64,000 nt of DNA. It comes from Chaetoderma sp. LZ-2023a. Lineage: Eukaryota; Mollusca; Caudofoveata; Chaetodermatida; Chaetodermatidae. Under the pieces are notes generated by a model. That model searched no databases. It was not told the DNA's origin and was given only the letters and a program-made list of their open reading frames with translations. The stretch covers positions 10,928,145-10,992,144 of the forward strand of contig CM067365.1 of the NCBI GenBank assembly GCA_034401795.1. Reading direction: 5' to 3'. A program made the position numbers and the translations under genes. Below, piece after piece: positions 1 to 11,941 of this stretch; the stretch's first letter is position 1, and every line of letters starts with the position of its first letter.

Positions 1-1420
1 CCAAATTTGTCTAACCAGAAATGTCGTCGCAATGCAACCACGAAGCTCGACTTTGCAACTTTGCAATGAACTACGAAGCTTGACTACAAACATAAAATAA
101 ACATAAATGGCTTATCAATACCCTTTTCAACAAGCGGCCCAATGGCCTGTAAAGCGCACCCGGACCATTAGTATTTGAACCATTTGCATTTAAACACCGG
201 TATTCATGATGGATAATTTTCGAAAATCCAAGATGGCCGCCAAAGAAATTGGGCTATCAAAATTCCCGTTTGACATGTTGAAGTCTACAGTGATAGGATC
301 ATTCCAACAAAGTTTCATTAAAATCGAGCTACTAATTAATGAGTAGTCCCTTGAATAATTCTGGAAAATTAAAAAAAAAACCCAAATTGCCACCAAAAAA
401 TCAACAAACTAAAATTCTGAATAGATTTTCTAGAGAGTAGTGCTATAGAATCCTTCCAGCCAAATTTGGATAAAATCCACCAAGCGGTTATGGAAGAGAA
501 GCATTTTGAAAATTTCCAGTAGATCTTTCATAATATTTATGATTTTCACCCAAAAAATTGACTTTCTGAATAGGTGTTCTAGAGCATTCTGCGATAGGGT
601 CTGTCCAGTCAAATATGGTTGAAATCTGTCAAGCGGTTAATGAGCTTTTTTTACAATTTCTGGTAGACCTTTCATAAAATCTTTTCACAAAAAAACTTAA
701 CCAATCAAAATTCTGTATAAAAGGTCTGAAGCCTAGTCCCATAGACGCCTTCCACCCAAAATAACTTGAAATTTGCCAAATGTTTAATGAGAAGTAGCGT
801 TTTGACAATTTCTGGTAAATGTTTCATAAAATCACAGATTTTCACCCGAAAAATTGACCAATCAAAATTCTGTATATAAATTCTGAATCGTACCCCAATA
901 GGATCCTTTTAGCTAAATTAGGTTGAAATCAACCAAGCGGTTCATAAGGTGTAACATTTTAAAACAAAAGTTGACAGATGGATTACAGACGGTCGGCATG
1001 CATATCGGTGATCTTGACCTTTGACCTTTTGAGCCCAACATCACTGTGTCATGCAATGCCATTATAAGGAGGCATGTGTCCAAGTTTGGCCCAGTATGAT
1101 TAACCAAACATGAGATATAAATAGAAAAGTTGAGCTAAGCGGAAAATGTTAAAGTGGAAAACCCGTTTTTTACCAAGGTCACAGTGACCGTGACAGTTGA
1201 CCGTTCCCCACCCCCTCCCCACCCAAGCTCATTGTGTCATGCTGCGCCAAATTTCGGTCCAGGATGATGAACCAAACATGAGATATAAACAGAAAAGTTG
1301 AGCTAAACGTAAATTGGACGACGATGACACGCCACCGCCACCGTCGGAAGATGTGCAAGGTATTACAATAGCTCGTTTTACGTAAAGTCGAGCTAAATAT
1401 GAACACCAGTGCATCCTTTA
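1..1420. repeat. Degenerate interspersed repeat, ~150-bp units
   Basis: No gene seen. The motif 'caagcggtt' and relatives recur near 480, 630, 775 and 932, each followed by a 'tttcataa' and 'ttttcacc' block, giving about four decayed units of roughly 150 bp. A related tract lies at 36.0-37.2 kb. The part from 1,010 to 1,400 holds a second theme, 'accaaacatgagatataaa' followed by 'agttgagctaa', which occurs twice here and in weaker form near 52,030-52,080. Such tracts are usual in introns and intergenic DNA of marine invertebrates. Short frames on the - strand are not coding. Confidence 0.55.
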
Positions 1421-1809
1421 ATTAAAATTTAAAATTATTAAAGGTACATATTCACACAAAAATGCTTGAATATAAAATTGTTAAAATTGTATACTTATAG
1501 AGGCTTAAATTGTGTGGTTAGATGTAATGAAACGAAATAAATAATAACATATGATGATTTCATTACGTATAAATTAATATAATTTTTCTAAGTTGTGAAA
1601 TTGAATTAGAGACACATGCCCCTATTTCAATTTCAGAATTAAAAAAATTATATTTAAGTTATACGGAATGAAATCATCACATGTTAGTGTTATTTCGTTT
1701 CAATAAATTGAGGTATACAAGTTAAGCTTCTAAATGTATCCAATGAAAATTTTATTTTAGAACATTCTGGTGTGAATATTCACCTTTACGATCAGAGGGG
1801 TAGTAAGAG

Positions 1810-2125
1810 TTAATAACCATTCTATTGAATATTTTGAAACTAATTTGACTGGACGCTGTTGCTACAACGACACCCAGTGAAATTAGTTTCAAAATATTCA
1901 ACAACTTACCTGACCGTATAGTTATCATGACCTTGGGATTCTGTGAGTTCAGGGTTCAACTTCTAAATCGATTCCAACGCACAAAACATGGGTGAAGCTT
2001 AGATAGACATGTGCGGAGAATGGCTAAAATGGATCTCTCTATTGCGCAAGCTGTTACGCATACATACATGCACTCACGTACGCACAAACCACATTACACG
2101 AGGCTGTTACAGGTCGTAAACAAGG
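1810..2125. repeat. MITE-A copy (partial)
   Basis: Contains the family core: 'gaatattttgaaactaat' and, after a short loop, its inverse 'attagtttcaaaatattc', then the tail with a 'gggtgaagcttagatag' variant. The tail is followed by 'catacatacatgcactca', also found after the copy at 22,800, so the flanking piece was copied with it. Confidence 0.6.
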
Positions 2126-2583
2126 TTTTAGAGACAGGCGATAAACTGATGTTATTCAACATTTCCAATCAGGTCTGATACTGGAGCCAGAGATTAACAT
2201 CATGATACGCTATAATAACATCGAAAGTGAAACTTGAAAAGGTCGCTTCAATGACAACTTAATTAATATTCGATATATTATAAATATGCCTAACTACTTG
2301 CAAAGCCATAACAAAGAACAATTTCATGATTAATTCTAGAAGGGTTTTTTAGGTTATTATTTTAATGTCGTCACAAGTGGTCGACGAACAGAAATTAACA
2401 AACTAAAAATAAAATATTTTTATCACCTCGTTTTCTGTGAGTGGCAACGAGCAAAGGCTATTGTGCTTACTTTAAGACCAGTTATCATAAGCTCATTGTT
2501 TGCTTTGTGATAGCGCTCTTCAATATAGAGCAGACGGTTTTAAGAGGAATTTATGAAGACATTTAACAAGAATTAAAACGATA

Positions 2584-3274
2584 ATGTGTCACGTCACCGC
2601 ACAACCGCAAACCACGAAATGGGAAATACTAATATCAGTTTATTCAAGCGGATCCAGTTTCAAATCTACCGACGAATCCAGATTTCTACATCCAATTCTG
2701 GGATCTGTATTCTTCTACGGTACTGTAGTGTTATTGGTGTTCGTCGCTCGGAAATTTCTTAGGTCTGTGGAACAATTCCGTCCCATCCTGGAATACTTGG
2801 AAGATGCTCTTTCCGCAATTCAAGTCTGCGCGTGCACGCTGGAAAACTCATGCGTTAGAAAACATTACGGATATATAGGATATGTCCTCGTTACAGTTCT
2901 CCTAATAATAGAGAGAAGAAAAACGTTTGGAAGTTCAAAAGGAAATCCGATGTCTACATTTGAAACGTGGACCTACACACGATTTCCATTAAGGAAGTTA
3001 GTTTTGAGATTCGTGTTTCAATGCGTGTTTGGACTTTATGGATTTCATCTGGGCCAAATGTTGTGGATGTTTGGTTTTCGACCCGAGCATATCGAGAAGT
3101 TACACAGCGGACCATGTCAGACTTACCTTAATGTTCCCGTGATTACCGGAGCGATAATCGAGGGTTCTGCCGCCCTAGTTGATACACTAACTTGGACATT
3201 TTGCTTAATAAGTTTCTCTGGAATGTTGGATCTGACCGTAAAAGCCAGCATCAGTTGCGCCATTGTTATGATAG
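2584..3274 (+). CDS. AQP11/12-like unorthodox aquaporin, exon 1
   Basis: Encodes residues 1-230 of a predicted 304-residue membrane channel of the aquaporin superfamily, subfamily AQP11/12 (superaquaporins), which act mainly in internal membranes such as the ER and carry water, glycerol or peroxide. The start ATG is the first in the frame. Hydrophobic segments lie near residues 40-57, 96-110, 143-163 and 185-213. The first pore box is Asn-Pro-Met at 121-123 in the context 'GSSKGNPMSTFE', matching the AQP11 NPC and AQP12 NPT position; 'CACTLE' at 82-87 matches the Cys-rich helix before it. The exon ends with one base of a Gly codon at donor GTGAGT (3,275). It joins in phase to 11,942. Length fits the family (about 270-295 aa). 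The family call rests on motif reading, not a search. Confidence 0.8.
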
Positions 3275-5500
3275 GTGAGTAAAAGGGTGCTATGCAGATA
3301 AAATAGAATACTGGAAATCAGAGTGAAAAGGGTTACTATTTCTTAACTTATTCATATAGTGTCCTGACTTAGCAGCAGACGATTGCGGACATATGTTGTC
3401 GCGTCTCGCCAGGACCTGATTTAGAAATGAGGGAGGTGGGGTGGGGGTGGCTATGGCAAAGAACTAGCGGGGTTCTCGCTCAGAAAATTTTGAACTCGAG
3501 ATGCTCAGTGACGATTAGATTGTGCACTTATGGGGATAAAAATGGTACCTTTAAAATTATATTCCCGATTATCATTTTCAACAAGGCCATACAGAAAATA
3601 TGTTAAATATCTCGAAAATAATTTGACTGAAAACTAGCCAATTTAATTTTAAAATCTTCAGCAGAAAATTTCTAACCTCATTAAGAATTTCTCATTTCTG
3701 TTCATCATCGTTGAAACGGTTAAGACCATTAAGTATTTAAATTTTGTTGTATATATCTTAAATCTTAATATGTCGAGATGTCGCAATCGCGGGACGATTT
3801 CTTTCCTGACCGTGACTGTGAACTTTTCTACCGCTCTTCTAGGACTTGTACTGTGCATGTTGAATCTGAAATATACACACTAATCTAGTTCTTTATTCTT
3901 TGCAGATTTCTAGACATACCGCGTTAAGTGACTTTTACTACCGCCTCCGCTCTTTAGCGGCCATTCCATCTTTTGCATTAAGGAATGCTCTAAAACGAGA
4001 TCGCCCATCTTAGCCGTAACTTGCGGATGAGGATCTCGCACTCCGCTCAACGTAAAGATATTGTACTAGCGTTTTAGCAGTGTTGCTTTTTCGAATACTC
4101 TTATTCACATTTTTGCCGCTTCTCTAAGCAGGTGACGCCCTCAACGCCAGGACATTGTGACAGTAGAGGTTCTTCCTTAATCTAACCGATCACGTCACTC
4201 TACACCGCAAAACATCTTGGATAGCTAAAACCACCACCTCGCACAGGATCCCCTCTAAATGATAAAGTTAGGCACACACAGAAGGCCCGCATCTGAACGT
4301 CTGCTGAGAACACCGCATCAACTTGGCAGCAATGACTAAACAACTTCCCCCAGCGTGTTCCTACACTACAGGACACTAGTAGAACTCTTTTCCAGCTCTG
4401 CCATAAACCTGACCGTTAGGAAATCATTAGCCTTCAGCGACAAATGACATTTTTCGACATTCTAATCTTAGATATATTGACCGACGAGATGAATAGTGAC
4501 CGCTAGCGATGTACTGACAGCCCAAGATAGATAGGCAATCTCGCTGTCTCTTCCCCCCACTCCAAAGGAATCTCCGTTCCTCCCGTCTAAGACTCTCTCA
4601 AGAGACAGCCGATTCCCTTACCGCCTCACATGCTTACCCATCTCCTGAGTGGCGCTATTTCGGATAGGGTAACAATGCTCGTCAGATGATTAGGATGCAG
4701 ATTGCTCCTATCACTTGAGATATGCGTAAATAGAGCTTGGCTCGAATGCAGGCCGGAAAGTGTATAGAGCCACCTGTGGCCCTTTTCTCCCATTTCGCAT
4801 GCACCACATCTGCACGCAGCTCCCATTCCCCACAGGATTTATCCGATCAGATCCCTGTTGTCAGAAGGAATCAGTCATTGGCTTCAGGACACGTTTTTGA
4901 CCACGTGTGCCTACGAGATTCGCCTTCCTCATCACCTAAAGTGCCACTACCAATGCTACTATCACAGAAGCTCCCCCCACCGAAACAGCCGCCAACGATT
5001 CCACCATTAGAACTCCCATCTCCGTAACATCTGCCATGGAAACCACCACTCCAGGAACCTCTCCCTCCACCTCTACAACCATGACAACTATCGCCACGTC
5101 ACCTCTGACCGCTTCTGTCACCCAGACCACTTCTGCCAGAACGAACGTACACATCTGCACGACTCTCCTCCGCTCAGACTGAAAGAAAATGAACTTAGGG
5201 AAACATTGGAAGTAGATCGCCATCGATATTGGGCGGGGCACAACTATTCCAAATCCCAACCTTCTGCCCGTGGCAGCAGGGATGAGACCAGCATACCAAC
5301 CACCGGGAAAGAATCAGCTCTCTTGCTGCATCGATCACAGGCACACGTCCTACTGCCGCAATTGGCCGAAAATAGTAACACCACCTGAGTATGATAGAGA
5401 ATTTCCATAGGAAAATTACTGTTGCCAGTTTTGCTTGATAGCGGAATGAAACGGGTGAAATGATAGGCACCCAGACCTAAAAGACCGCATCTACCATGCT
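3275..5500. other. Aquaporin intron, left part; no gene resolved
   Basis: Intronic DNA. A remnant of the MITE-A core is visible near 3,605-3,665 ('ctcgaaaataatttgac' and its partner). From about 3,900 the base composition becomes C-rich on the + strand and continues so to about 11,700, which suggests one old retroelement block. Open frames at 4,737-5,470 show no recognisable domain. I could not find long terminal repeats by eye. Confidence 0.4.
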
Positions 5501-5521
5501 GATATAGGTGACTTTAAAGGG

Positions 5522-5935
5522 TTGACTAATGGCTCGATACACATTAACAACATCTTGAATCGAGAAGCCACACAAAGAAGGATAATCCGCCTGATAGAAA
5601 ATATAGAAGAAGCCCAAGACATTGCAGATGTAGTAAACACAGTTTCCAGACTATCTGAGCCTGGTAAGAAAAAGAATAATCAGCCACACGTTGCTAATGC
5701 ATCTGCGCCTCCTGTCACTGATTCTGTCGCTCTGGCTGCTCCAACAAATACTGCCCATCTGTCTGACCCCATTTCTGCTCAGATGGACGCTTTATTGAAA
5801 GCTGTGCAAAACATCTCTACCCCACCTAAGAAATCAGACTTTGGTCGATTATCGATGGAAGAAAATCTCCATCCGATAATCACACAGATTTTCAGACCTG
5901 GAACTCCTGTGTCACTTCTATGCAAAACACTATGA
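5522..5935 (+). pseudogene. Possible gag-like remnant of a Ty3/Gypsy element
   Basis: A 137-codon frame rich in Ala, Pro, Ser and Asn, with no cysteine knuckle and no recognisable fold. It lies about 360 bp upstream of the RT remnant on the same strand and shares its C-rich composition. The gag role is inferred from position only. Confidence 0.3.
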
Positions 5936-6298
5936 TGAATTTTCTGCTTGGACACAGCAAGCCCTGTTTGGGTCTCTAGTACAGAGCTCCCTAAAGGTTC
6001 CGTCCTCCCAGTAAGTTCATCATAAAAAAATCCACTGATGCATGGAAGACTATTACTGCCTGCCTTCTCATCTGCAGGATTTGTATTCCCGCACTACGGA
6101 AAGGTTGAATGATGAGCAAAGTTGTCATGTTTTGTCATGCTCCTCGATCACTCACAAACCTTCCTTAGAGGTGATTTAGACCTTGGTGAAACTAATCTGG
6201 TAACCATAACTTCGATACCGGAGATTATTGCCCTGTGAAAGAACCCGTCTGCCGCCTGCTTATCTACAAAGAACGAAGCCAACCAGCAGGTAACAGAA

Positions 6299-6643
6299 AT
6301 GCTGCAATCTGGCGTGATTGACCCATCTACCTCGCTATTGGCAAGCCCTATCATGTTAGCCAGTAAGAAAGATGGCACTTTCCTCTGCTTTTGCATTGAC
6401 TATAGGAACATAAATGACTGCAGTGGTAAGGATGCCTACCCACTCTCTCGCATCGACCATGCCCTAGGCTCACTCGCCGGAGCTGCCTGGTTTAGCACCC
6501 TCGACCTAGCTAGCGGATACTGGCAAGTAGAAATTGATGACCGCGATAAAGAAAAGACCATTTTCATCTGTCGTGACAGCCTTTTTCAATTTCGAAAGAT
6601 GGCCTGTGGTTTCTGCAATGCCCCAGAACTTTTGAACGTTTGA
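6299..6643 (+). pseudogene. Ty3/Gypsy reverse transcriptase, N-terminal part
   Basis: Reverse transcriptase of an LTR retrotransposon. Visible landmarks in order: 'SGVIDPSTSLLASPIMLASK' followed by 'DGT' and 'IDYRNIND' (fingers), then 'YPLSRIDHALGSLAGAAWFS' with 'TLDLASGYWQVEI' (motif A with the first catalytic Asp), and 'FRKMACGFCNAPE' (motif B). The frame breaks just after motif B, near 6,628, consistent with loss of one base. Gypsy RTs are some 200-250 residues; here the N-terminal half is readable. It sits in the aquaporin intron in the sense orientation. Confidence 0.85.
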
Positions 6644-6830
6644 TGGAATGCATACTTTGTAAACTGCAGTGGAAAACCTGCCTATGTTATTTAGATGATG
6701 TGATAGTATTTGGACCCACTTTCACTGATGCGGTACATAATCTCCATGAAGTACTCGAGCGATTTGCCGCCACTAATCTTAAATTTAAAGCTAAGTAATG
6801 CCATTTATTCCATGAGGAAGTAGAAAGACC
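6640..6830 (+). pseudogene. Ty3/Gypsy reverse transcriptase, palm and thumb part
   Basis: Continues the RT in another frame after the break near 6,628. 'CYLDDVIVFG' carries the catalytic Asp pair of motif C, and 'HNLHEVLERFAATNLKFKAK' is the usual following helix. A stop codon (TAA at 6,796) interrupts it and a deletion follows, since the next readable segment is already the connection to RNase H. Too short and broken to be found as a long ORF. Confidence 0.8.
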
Positions 6831-6890
6831 GCTGCCTCACACACGGAAATTCCTGGTTTCCTTGGACTTTACCAATACTACCACACGTAT

Positions 6891-7292
6891 GTGGCAGAAT
6901 TGATCAAACTTGCCACACCCCTATTCCAACTCACAGAGAAAGATTACCTCTTTCTGTGGACACCCGAATGCGATGCCTCCTTTGGACTCCTCAAGGAAAA
7001 GCTAGTTACCACTCCAATACTAGCGCATCCAGACCCTTCATGCCCTTTCATTCTCAATACTGATGCATCAGACACCGATATGAGTGCTGCACTATCACAG
7101 ATCAACCTCGATAGACATCAACAAGTCCTTTGTTATGGATCTCACTGCCTCTCTTGCACGGAATGCCGTTATGCTACCAGTAAGTGCGTACTTCTAGCAT
7201 CAGTCACATTAGGCACTCTTGCACCTTCTGGTGTCCATTTCTCCTTGCAATGCCGTCCACCCCATCCATATATATTGTTATTGTTATTGTGA
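6891..7292 (+). pseudogene. Ty3/Gypsy RT-RNase H junction
   Basis: 'LIKLATPLFQLTEK' then 'FLWTPECDASFGLLKEKL' and 'TTPILAHPDPSCPFILNTDA' are the standard connection and start of the RNase H-like domain of Ty3/Gypsy polyproteins, with the first acidic residue in 'NTDASD'. The frame ends at about 7,292 where AT-rich sequence and the Tc1 element begin; no integrase is recognisable beyond it. Confidence 0.8.
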
Positions 7293-7307
7293 TATAATAT
7301 ATATATA

Positions 7308-8964
7308 CACCTGTGCAAAAGTTAAGCACCAGCAAAAACAATAGAACGTAGAAACATGATGGTACAACTAGGCTGCCATACTTTTTGTCCCCGCGTTAGC
7401 TGACATAATTCCAAGTACGAAATGCACATGCATGCATGACTTCACGCCGCTTGATGTCCGTGCGTGGCGGGAAACAGCACACGTGTTCAGTTATGTAAAA
7501 GTCCAGTTTGAGGTGTAGAACATTACATACAGATTTAGGCGACAAGATTAGGAATTTTGTGTTCATGACCGTGGTTTATTTGTACAGAGAGAATTAGCTC
7601 TTGATTGTGAACCGCTATGGCAAGACGAAGGTTAAGTGATCGTGTGAAATGGCAAATCATAGGCATGCATACCACTGGTATGTCATGCAGAGAGATTGGC
7701 AGACAGCTGAACATTAACCATACTGTAATCAGTCGTTTGATTGCAAAACATGGGCAAACTAACGAGGTGAAGGACAGGCCTAGATCTGGAAGACCGAAGA
7801 AGACTACTGCCCGTGATGATCGAGCCCTAGTACGCCTTGTTAGGAGATCTCCATTCACCAACAGCAGAGTGCTCAGCCAGCAATGGGAAACGCGTAATAG
7901 AGTGTCAATGTCTACCGTCAAAAGGAGACTGTATGCTGCTGGCATGAAAGCTAGGAGACCTGTCAGACGTCCTCTCCTCACTGCACACCACAAAGAGGAG
8001 CGTCTGAGGTGGTGCAACGAAAGAAGACACTGGAACATGAGATCCTGGAGACGGGTACACTGGTCCGATGAAAGTCGGTTCCTGCTTCATGCCACAGATG
8101 GTCGAACTCGTGTATGGAGGTCCAGACACACGGCGTACGACCAACGTAACATCATGGAAGAAGTTCCATTTGGTGGAGGTTCCGTTATGATATGGGGGTG
8201 CATCTCATTTGATTGTAAGCTGGATCTGTTGACTGTACCTGGAACACTAAATGGACAAAGATATCAAGATTCCATACTGGATAGAGTTGTGGTCCCTCAT
8301 TTTGTAAATCATGCACCTGGAACCCACCCTATATTCATGGATGACAACGCCCGACCACATCGTGCTAGAGCTGTGCATGAATACCTCCGCCAGAATGCCA
8401 TCGAAACCCTACCATGGCCAGCAAGGAGCCCTGACATGAACCCTATTGAGCATATCTGGGACATTCTGGGAAACATGGTGAGAAGGAGGGATCCTCCTGT
8501 GCAGAACCTACAGGAATTAACAGACGCACTCCATCTTGAATGGCAACGAATACCACAATGGCGTATCAGTCAGTTGGTGACCAGCATGAGACGTCGTGTC
8601 CAGGCCGTCATCCAGGCACAAGGTGGATATACCCGGTATTAATAATGACAGTCTCAAACTCGTGCACAGATGCTAAACTTCGTTTTCAGATACCATTAAT
8701 GACAATCTAGCCACGTGTGTCAACTGTAGGGCAATAGTTGTCAGTTGTGTCAACGTAACCATATTCAGGCCTCGTTTTCAATTTCAAACAAAAACATACA
8801 GTGTTTCCCCACCATCATAATCAGCATTCCTCTAGTTGCATTATTACCTCTTGCACTAAGATGGATGGGTACATAAATGTTTATGCTATTGCTTTCTTCA
8901 TAGCACATGAATATACCCTCGCATGTGCGTAAAAATATGGTGGTGCTTAACCTTTGCACAGGTG
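7308..8964 (+). mobile_element. Full-length Tc1-like DNA transposon
   Basis: Terminal inverted repeats of 24 bp, starting 'CACCTGTGCAAA' and ending 'GTTAAGCACCA', differ at one base between 7,308-7,331 and 8,941-8,964. They are flanked by TA on both sides, within TA-rich runs, as expected for the Tc1/mariner superfamily. The 1,657-bp element holds one unbroken transposase gene. It is inserted just after the RNase H remnant of the Gypsy element, so it is younger than that element. Confidence 0.93.
7617..8642 (+). CDS. Tc1-like transposase (DD34E), intact
   Basis: 341 codons without a break. Residues 1-110 form the paired helix-turn-helix DNA-binding region: 'MSCREIGRQLNINHTVISRL' is the first HTH and 'RSGRPKKTT' the GRPR-like hook between the two. 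The catalytic triad reads Asp in 'HWSDESRF', Asp in 'IFMDDNARPH' and Glu in 'DMNPIEHIWD'. Counting from the Asp preceding Asn to that Glu leaves 34 residues between them, the Tc1 DD34E spacing. The enzyme cuts and pastes the element at TA dinucleotides. Start chosen as the first ATG before the HTH. The length is normal for the family and no motif is lost, so it may still be functional. Confidence 0.93.
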   Translation: MARRRLSDRVKWQIIGMHTTGMSCREIGRQLNINHTVISRLIAKHGQTNEVKDRPRSGRPKKTTARDDRALVRLVRRSPFTNSRVLSQQWETRNRVSMSTVKRRLYAAGMKARRPVRRPLLTAHHKEERLRWCNERRHWNMRSWRRVHWSDESRFLLHATDGRTRVWRSRHTAYDQRNIMEEVPFGGGSVMIWGCISFDCKLDLLTVPGTLNGQRYQDSILDRVVVPHFVNHAPGTHPIFMDDNARPHRARAVHEYLRQNAIETLPWPARSPDMNPIEHIWDILGNMVRRRDPPVQNLQELTDALHLEWQRIPQWRISQLVTSMRRRVQAVIQAQGGYTRY

Positions 8965-9086
8965 TATATATATATATGAGAATTGTGATTGATGGTATAT
9001 ATATATACCCAGGAAAGGAATATTAATTACTAGCCTTCTCAGATGCCAATCAAAAGAAAAGAAAGAACTGTCGTCACCACGTAAGA

Positions 9087-9524
9087 ATGGGTAAAGTTCA
9101 CTATTGCCCGTCTTGTGAAAAGACGTTTACCCAGTCGAATGACTTATGCGTGCATGAAAACCGAGTCTACCTTAGGTTTCAGGCAGTCTGCCGCTCCTGT
9201 CCATCAGTGTTTATTCGTATTGCTGAAGGACGACATCATGCTGCCTCCAAGAAGCATGCCATCACCATCGGTACATTGACCGCTGCTGGGAGATCTCTCC
9301 CAATTCGTTCCCAGCGTTTAGCTGCGGGACTGGCCATCGAATATCCAGGACATGTCATCTCCAGTACCGTGCCTGGAGAATCACTATCCTTGCTGATAGA
9401 GCTTTTGACATCGCAAACTGAACATGATTCACCTGCGAATAGTTCTGCCACTTCAGATATGCTACGCCCCATCATACGGGACTATTCCATGATTCCCGCT
9501 GCTGCCGGACGAGCTTCCAACTGA
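9087..9524 (+). pseudogene. C2H2 zinc-finger-bearing ORF, retroelement-like
   Basis: A 145-codon frame beginning with a finger-like pattern: 'YCPSC' near the start, then 'LCVHENR', later 'CRSCPSVF' and 'HHAASKKHA'. The arrangement resembles N-terminal finger regions of retroelement proteins, but no RT is linked to it and the rest is unrecognised. It lies in the same C-rich block as the Gypsy remnants, on the other side of the Tc1 insertion. It could be part of that element or of a different one. Confidence 0.35.
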
Positions 9525-11700
9525 CCTCCTTTGAAGCGTTCTGTCCGTCTTTTAACTTCTGAGAGTATGGCTTCCGCAACAAAATGCTGATGACACACCG
9601 TTCATCTCGCCGCAGATGCGCCTCCAAAAATGAGAGGTAGTACCCTGACTACTGTCCTTTTTCCAAAGTCGCCACTCGTCTTGACTCTGCCCACTTATTC
9701 AGTCAACCAGTCAACAACCGGCGTCACCCCACTAGATCCGTTGTCTCCGGCTGACACTTGTGTCCGTACGTGGACACAACCCATATTGTTCTCCAGACAG
9801 AGAAGACCAATACTCGCTGAATTGGAGCAGGACTTGGCATTGAGCGATACCAAGCCAGCCATAGCACGGGCCCTAGAAGACACCTTAGGTGATACCATCC
9901 CTGACCTCGTCCAATGGGTCTGTAGGGACACTCAACAACTGTTCCATAGTGCCCGCGCATCAGTCTGGACTTCTACAATAGCTTCATCCTTTGCTGTCAC
10001 GATTACCACCATTAGTCCAATTCTTCTGATCACTCCTACCGCCGTCATGTCTTCTGCCGTTCTTACAACTATTGCCCAGCCAACCAGTGTAACTTGTCCA
10101 TCACAAGTCGTTGGTTGCCCTTCTGTCAGCCATCGCTTCCACGACTGCCCAAAAAAACTACCGCTGCACTGCATACTTCTATAACCGCTCCTCGAGGCCG
10201 CCGCCATAAACACCATACCAGAAGAATTGCACCTCATCACACCTAGAAAAAGGGGAGACTCGTAAGCCATTTCTACTGGTGTATTCTCACAGGGAGTCCA
10301 AACGGCCTTTACACCCAAAAACCACCTGTTGGATCAGATCCTACACCACCGTGACATCCATTCTACTTCATGCTAAGACAGCCACACCGAACCGCCCCTC
10401 ACGCACCATCGAGAAGGCGACCGCACGAGGATTCTGAGTAAAAGAAACTACCATTCTCACATTTCTTCTTTCACCCTTTCGCTGCTGGCATCCTTCTTGC
10501 TAAGATGACCTCGAACTGCACCTCTCCTTGACCAACTTCTGCGTCATCATACCTTTCATGTATACAACTTCCTCCACGCCACTTCTCTTGCGACACACCT
10601 CTCCACATCAACATCTCTGCCTTGATTCTTATCATCTTCCACGATTCATGATCTTCCTTGCTACATCTTCCACACTATAATGGGATTCAGCAACAGCAGT
10701 GATTGAGTTGCGAGAACTTTGTACATATGTAATATTAATACGAAAACCTTTATATCTATACAACCCATTCACTGTGCTATCATTGTTCATGGGCCACTCA
10801 TCCTCGGAAAAACCCCATGATGGTTGCTCACCACACAAAACAAAAGAAAATATGCAAAAACCCTGAGCCTACCCGCTCAGGCAAAAAACTAAGAGTATGC
10901 CACCCTTTCCAATCCTGCCCTTATGAAAAAGACCTGCACAACCCCCAGCTATCCTCCCAGGTATTGCCTTCAATACGGATATTGATGGCTGTGGGGGGGG
11001 GGCGTGTGGTCACCTAACAGGAAGGACTAGCCAACCTGAAACTAGTAAACCACCACCCCGGGCTATGCTATGGTTGCACTATGGATGGATATTCTCAATA
11101 CACATACAAGGAAAAAATGTTTAAGACATGATATGCTTCTGACTTAAACCGTTCAGAGTGGGACATCATTTACATAGTCGACAGCGTGACAACCTCCTTT
11201 TTGAAGGGCCATTAAGTAACAACGGCCAAATAACAGCTTAAATTCTCCCATCTTCAGAAACTTCCAGCGTTCTTGTGCTACTCAAGAAACTTCATGAACG
11301 GAATATTTGCCCCGTCTCCTGACACAAAAGAGAAGAACTCTACTCCACCGCGGCTAAACATGCTGGTTGTTCTCCTGCGCCGTACAATCATTGCCGCCAC
11401 TGCTTGCTGCGATGGAATTTAGGGAACCGTATGTTCGGTATTAGCCTCTGACCGAGTTTCACTTCTGCCACTTTGCACCATCTTATTCTGAAGGACACTT
11501 CTCCCGCAACTTAAGAACATGTCTCTGAAAGCTAACCATCTCACTGCCCTCCCTGCTCTCCTCAGATTAGGACACCTTGTGAAAACCCGACAAGTTCCCC
11601 TGTGTCATTGCCTGTGACAGCCTCTCCTTGAGGAGTCGCTTGAACTTCCATCCACATGAAGAAGAACCATCTGCCCGGCTTTTGTGATCTCTGGCCATCA
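9525..11700. other. Aquaporin intron, right part; retroelement debris
   Basis: C-rich DNA like the block before the Tc1 element. A frame at 9,630-10,184 (184 codons, Thr/Pro/Ser-rich) has no recognisable domain. A 9-bp G run occurs near 10,995. No terminal repeat, splice exon or RNA gene was recognised. Confidence 0.35.
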
Positions 11701-11714
11701 AAGATTAAGTCACT

Positions 11715-11892
11715 GAAATGGGAAGAACATGGCTAGAAATGGGTGTGGCATGGCTAGAAATTGGCGGGGCATAGCTAGAAATGGGTGTGGCATAGCAAGA
11801 AATGGTTGGGGCATAGCTAGAAATGATTGGGGCATGGCTATAAATGGGTGGGGTCATAGTGAGAAATGGGCGGGGCATAGCTAGAAATGGAT
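11715..11892. repeat. Short minisatellite of the MITE-A tail motif
   Basis: About eight or nine tandem copies of a ~21-bp unit of the type 'ggggcatagctagaaatg', the same motif that ends MITE-A copies and forms the large array at 38.4-39.6 kb. It stops about 50 bp before the acceptor of aquaporin exon 2. Confidence 0.85.
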
Positions 11893-11941
11893 CCCACAAT
11901 TGGTTGTGTTTATATTTCTTTTACAATTCTCGTTTTCACAG

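Noticed and set aside
7535-8144. Frames of 167 and 79 codons on the - strand over the Tc1 element
   Set aside because: Shadows of the transposase gene.
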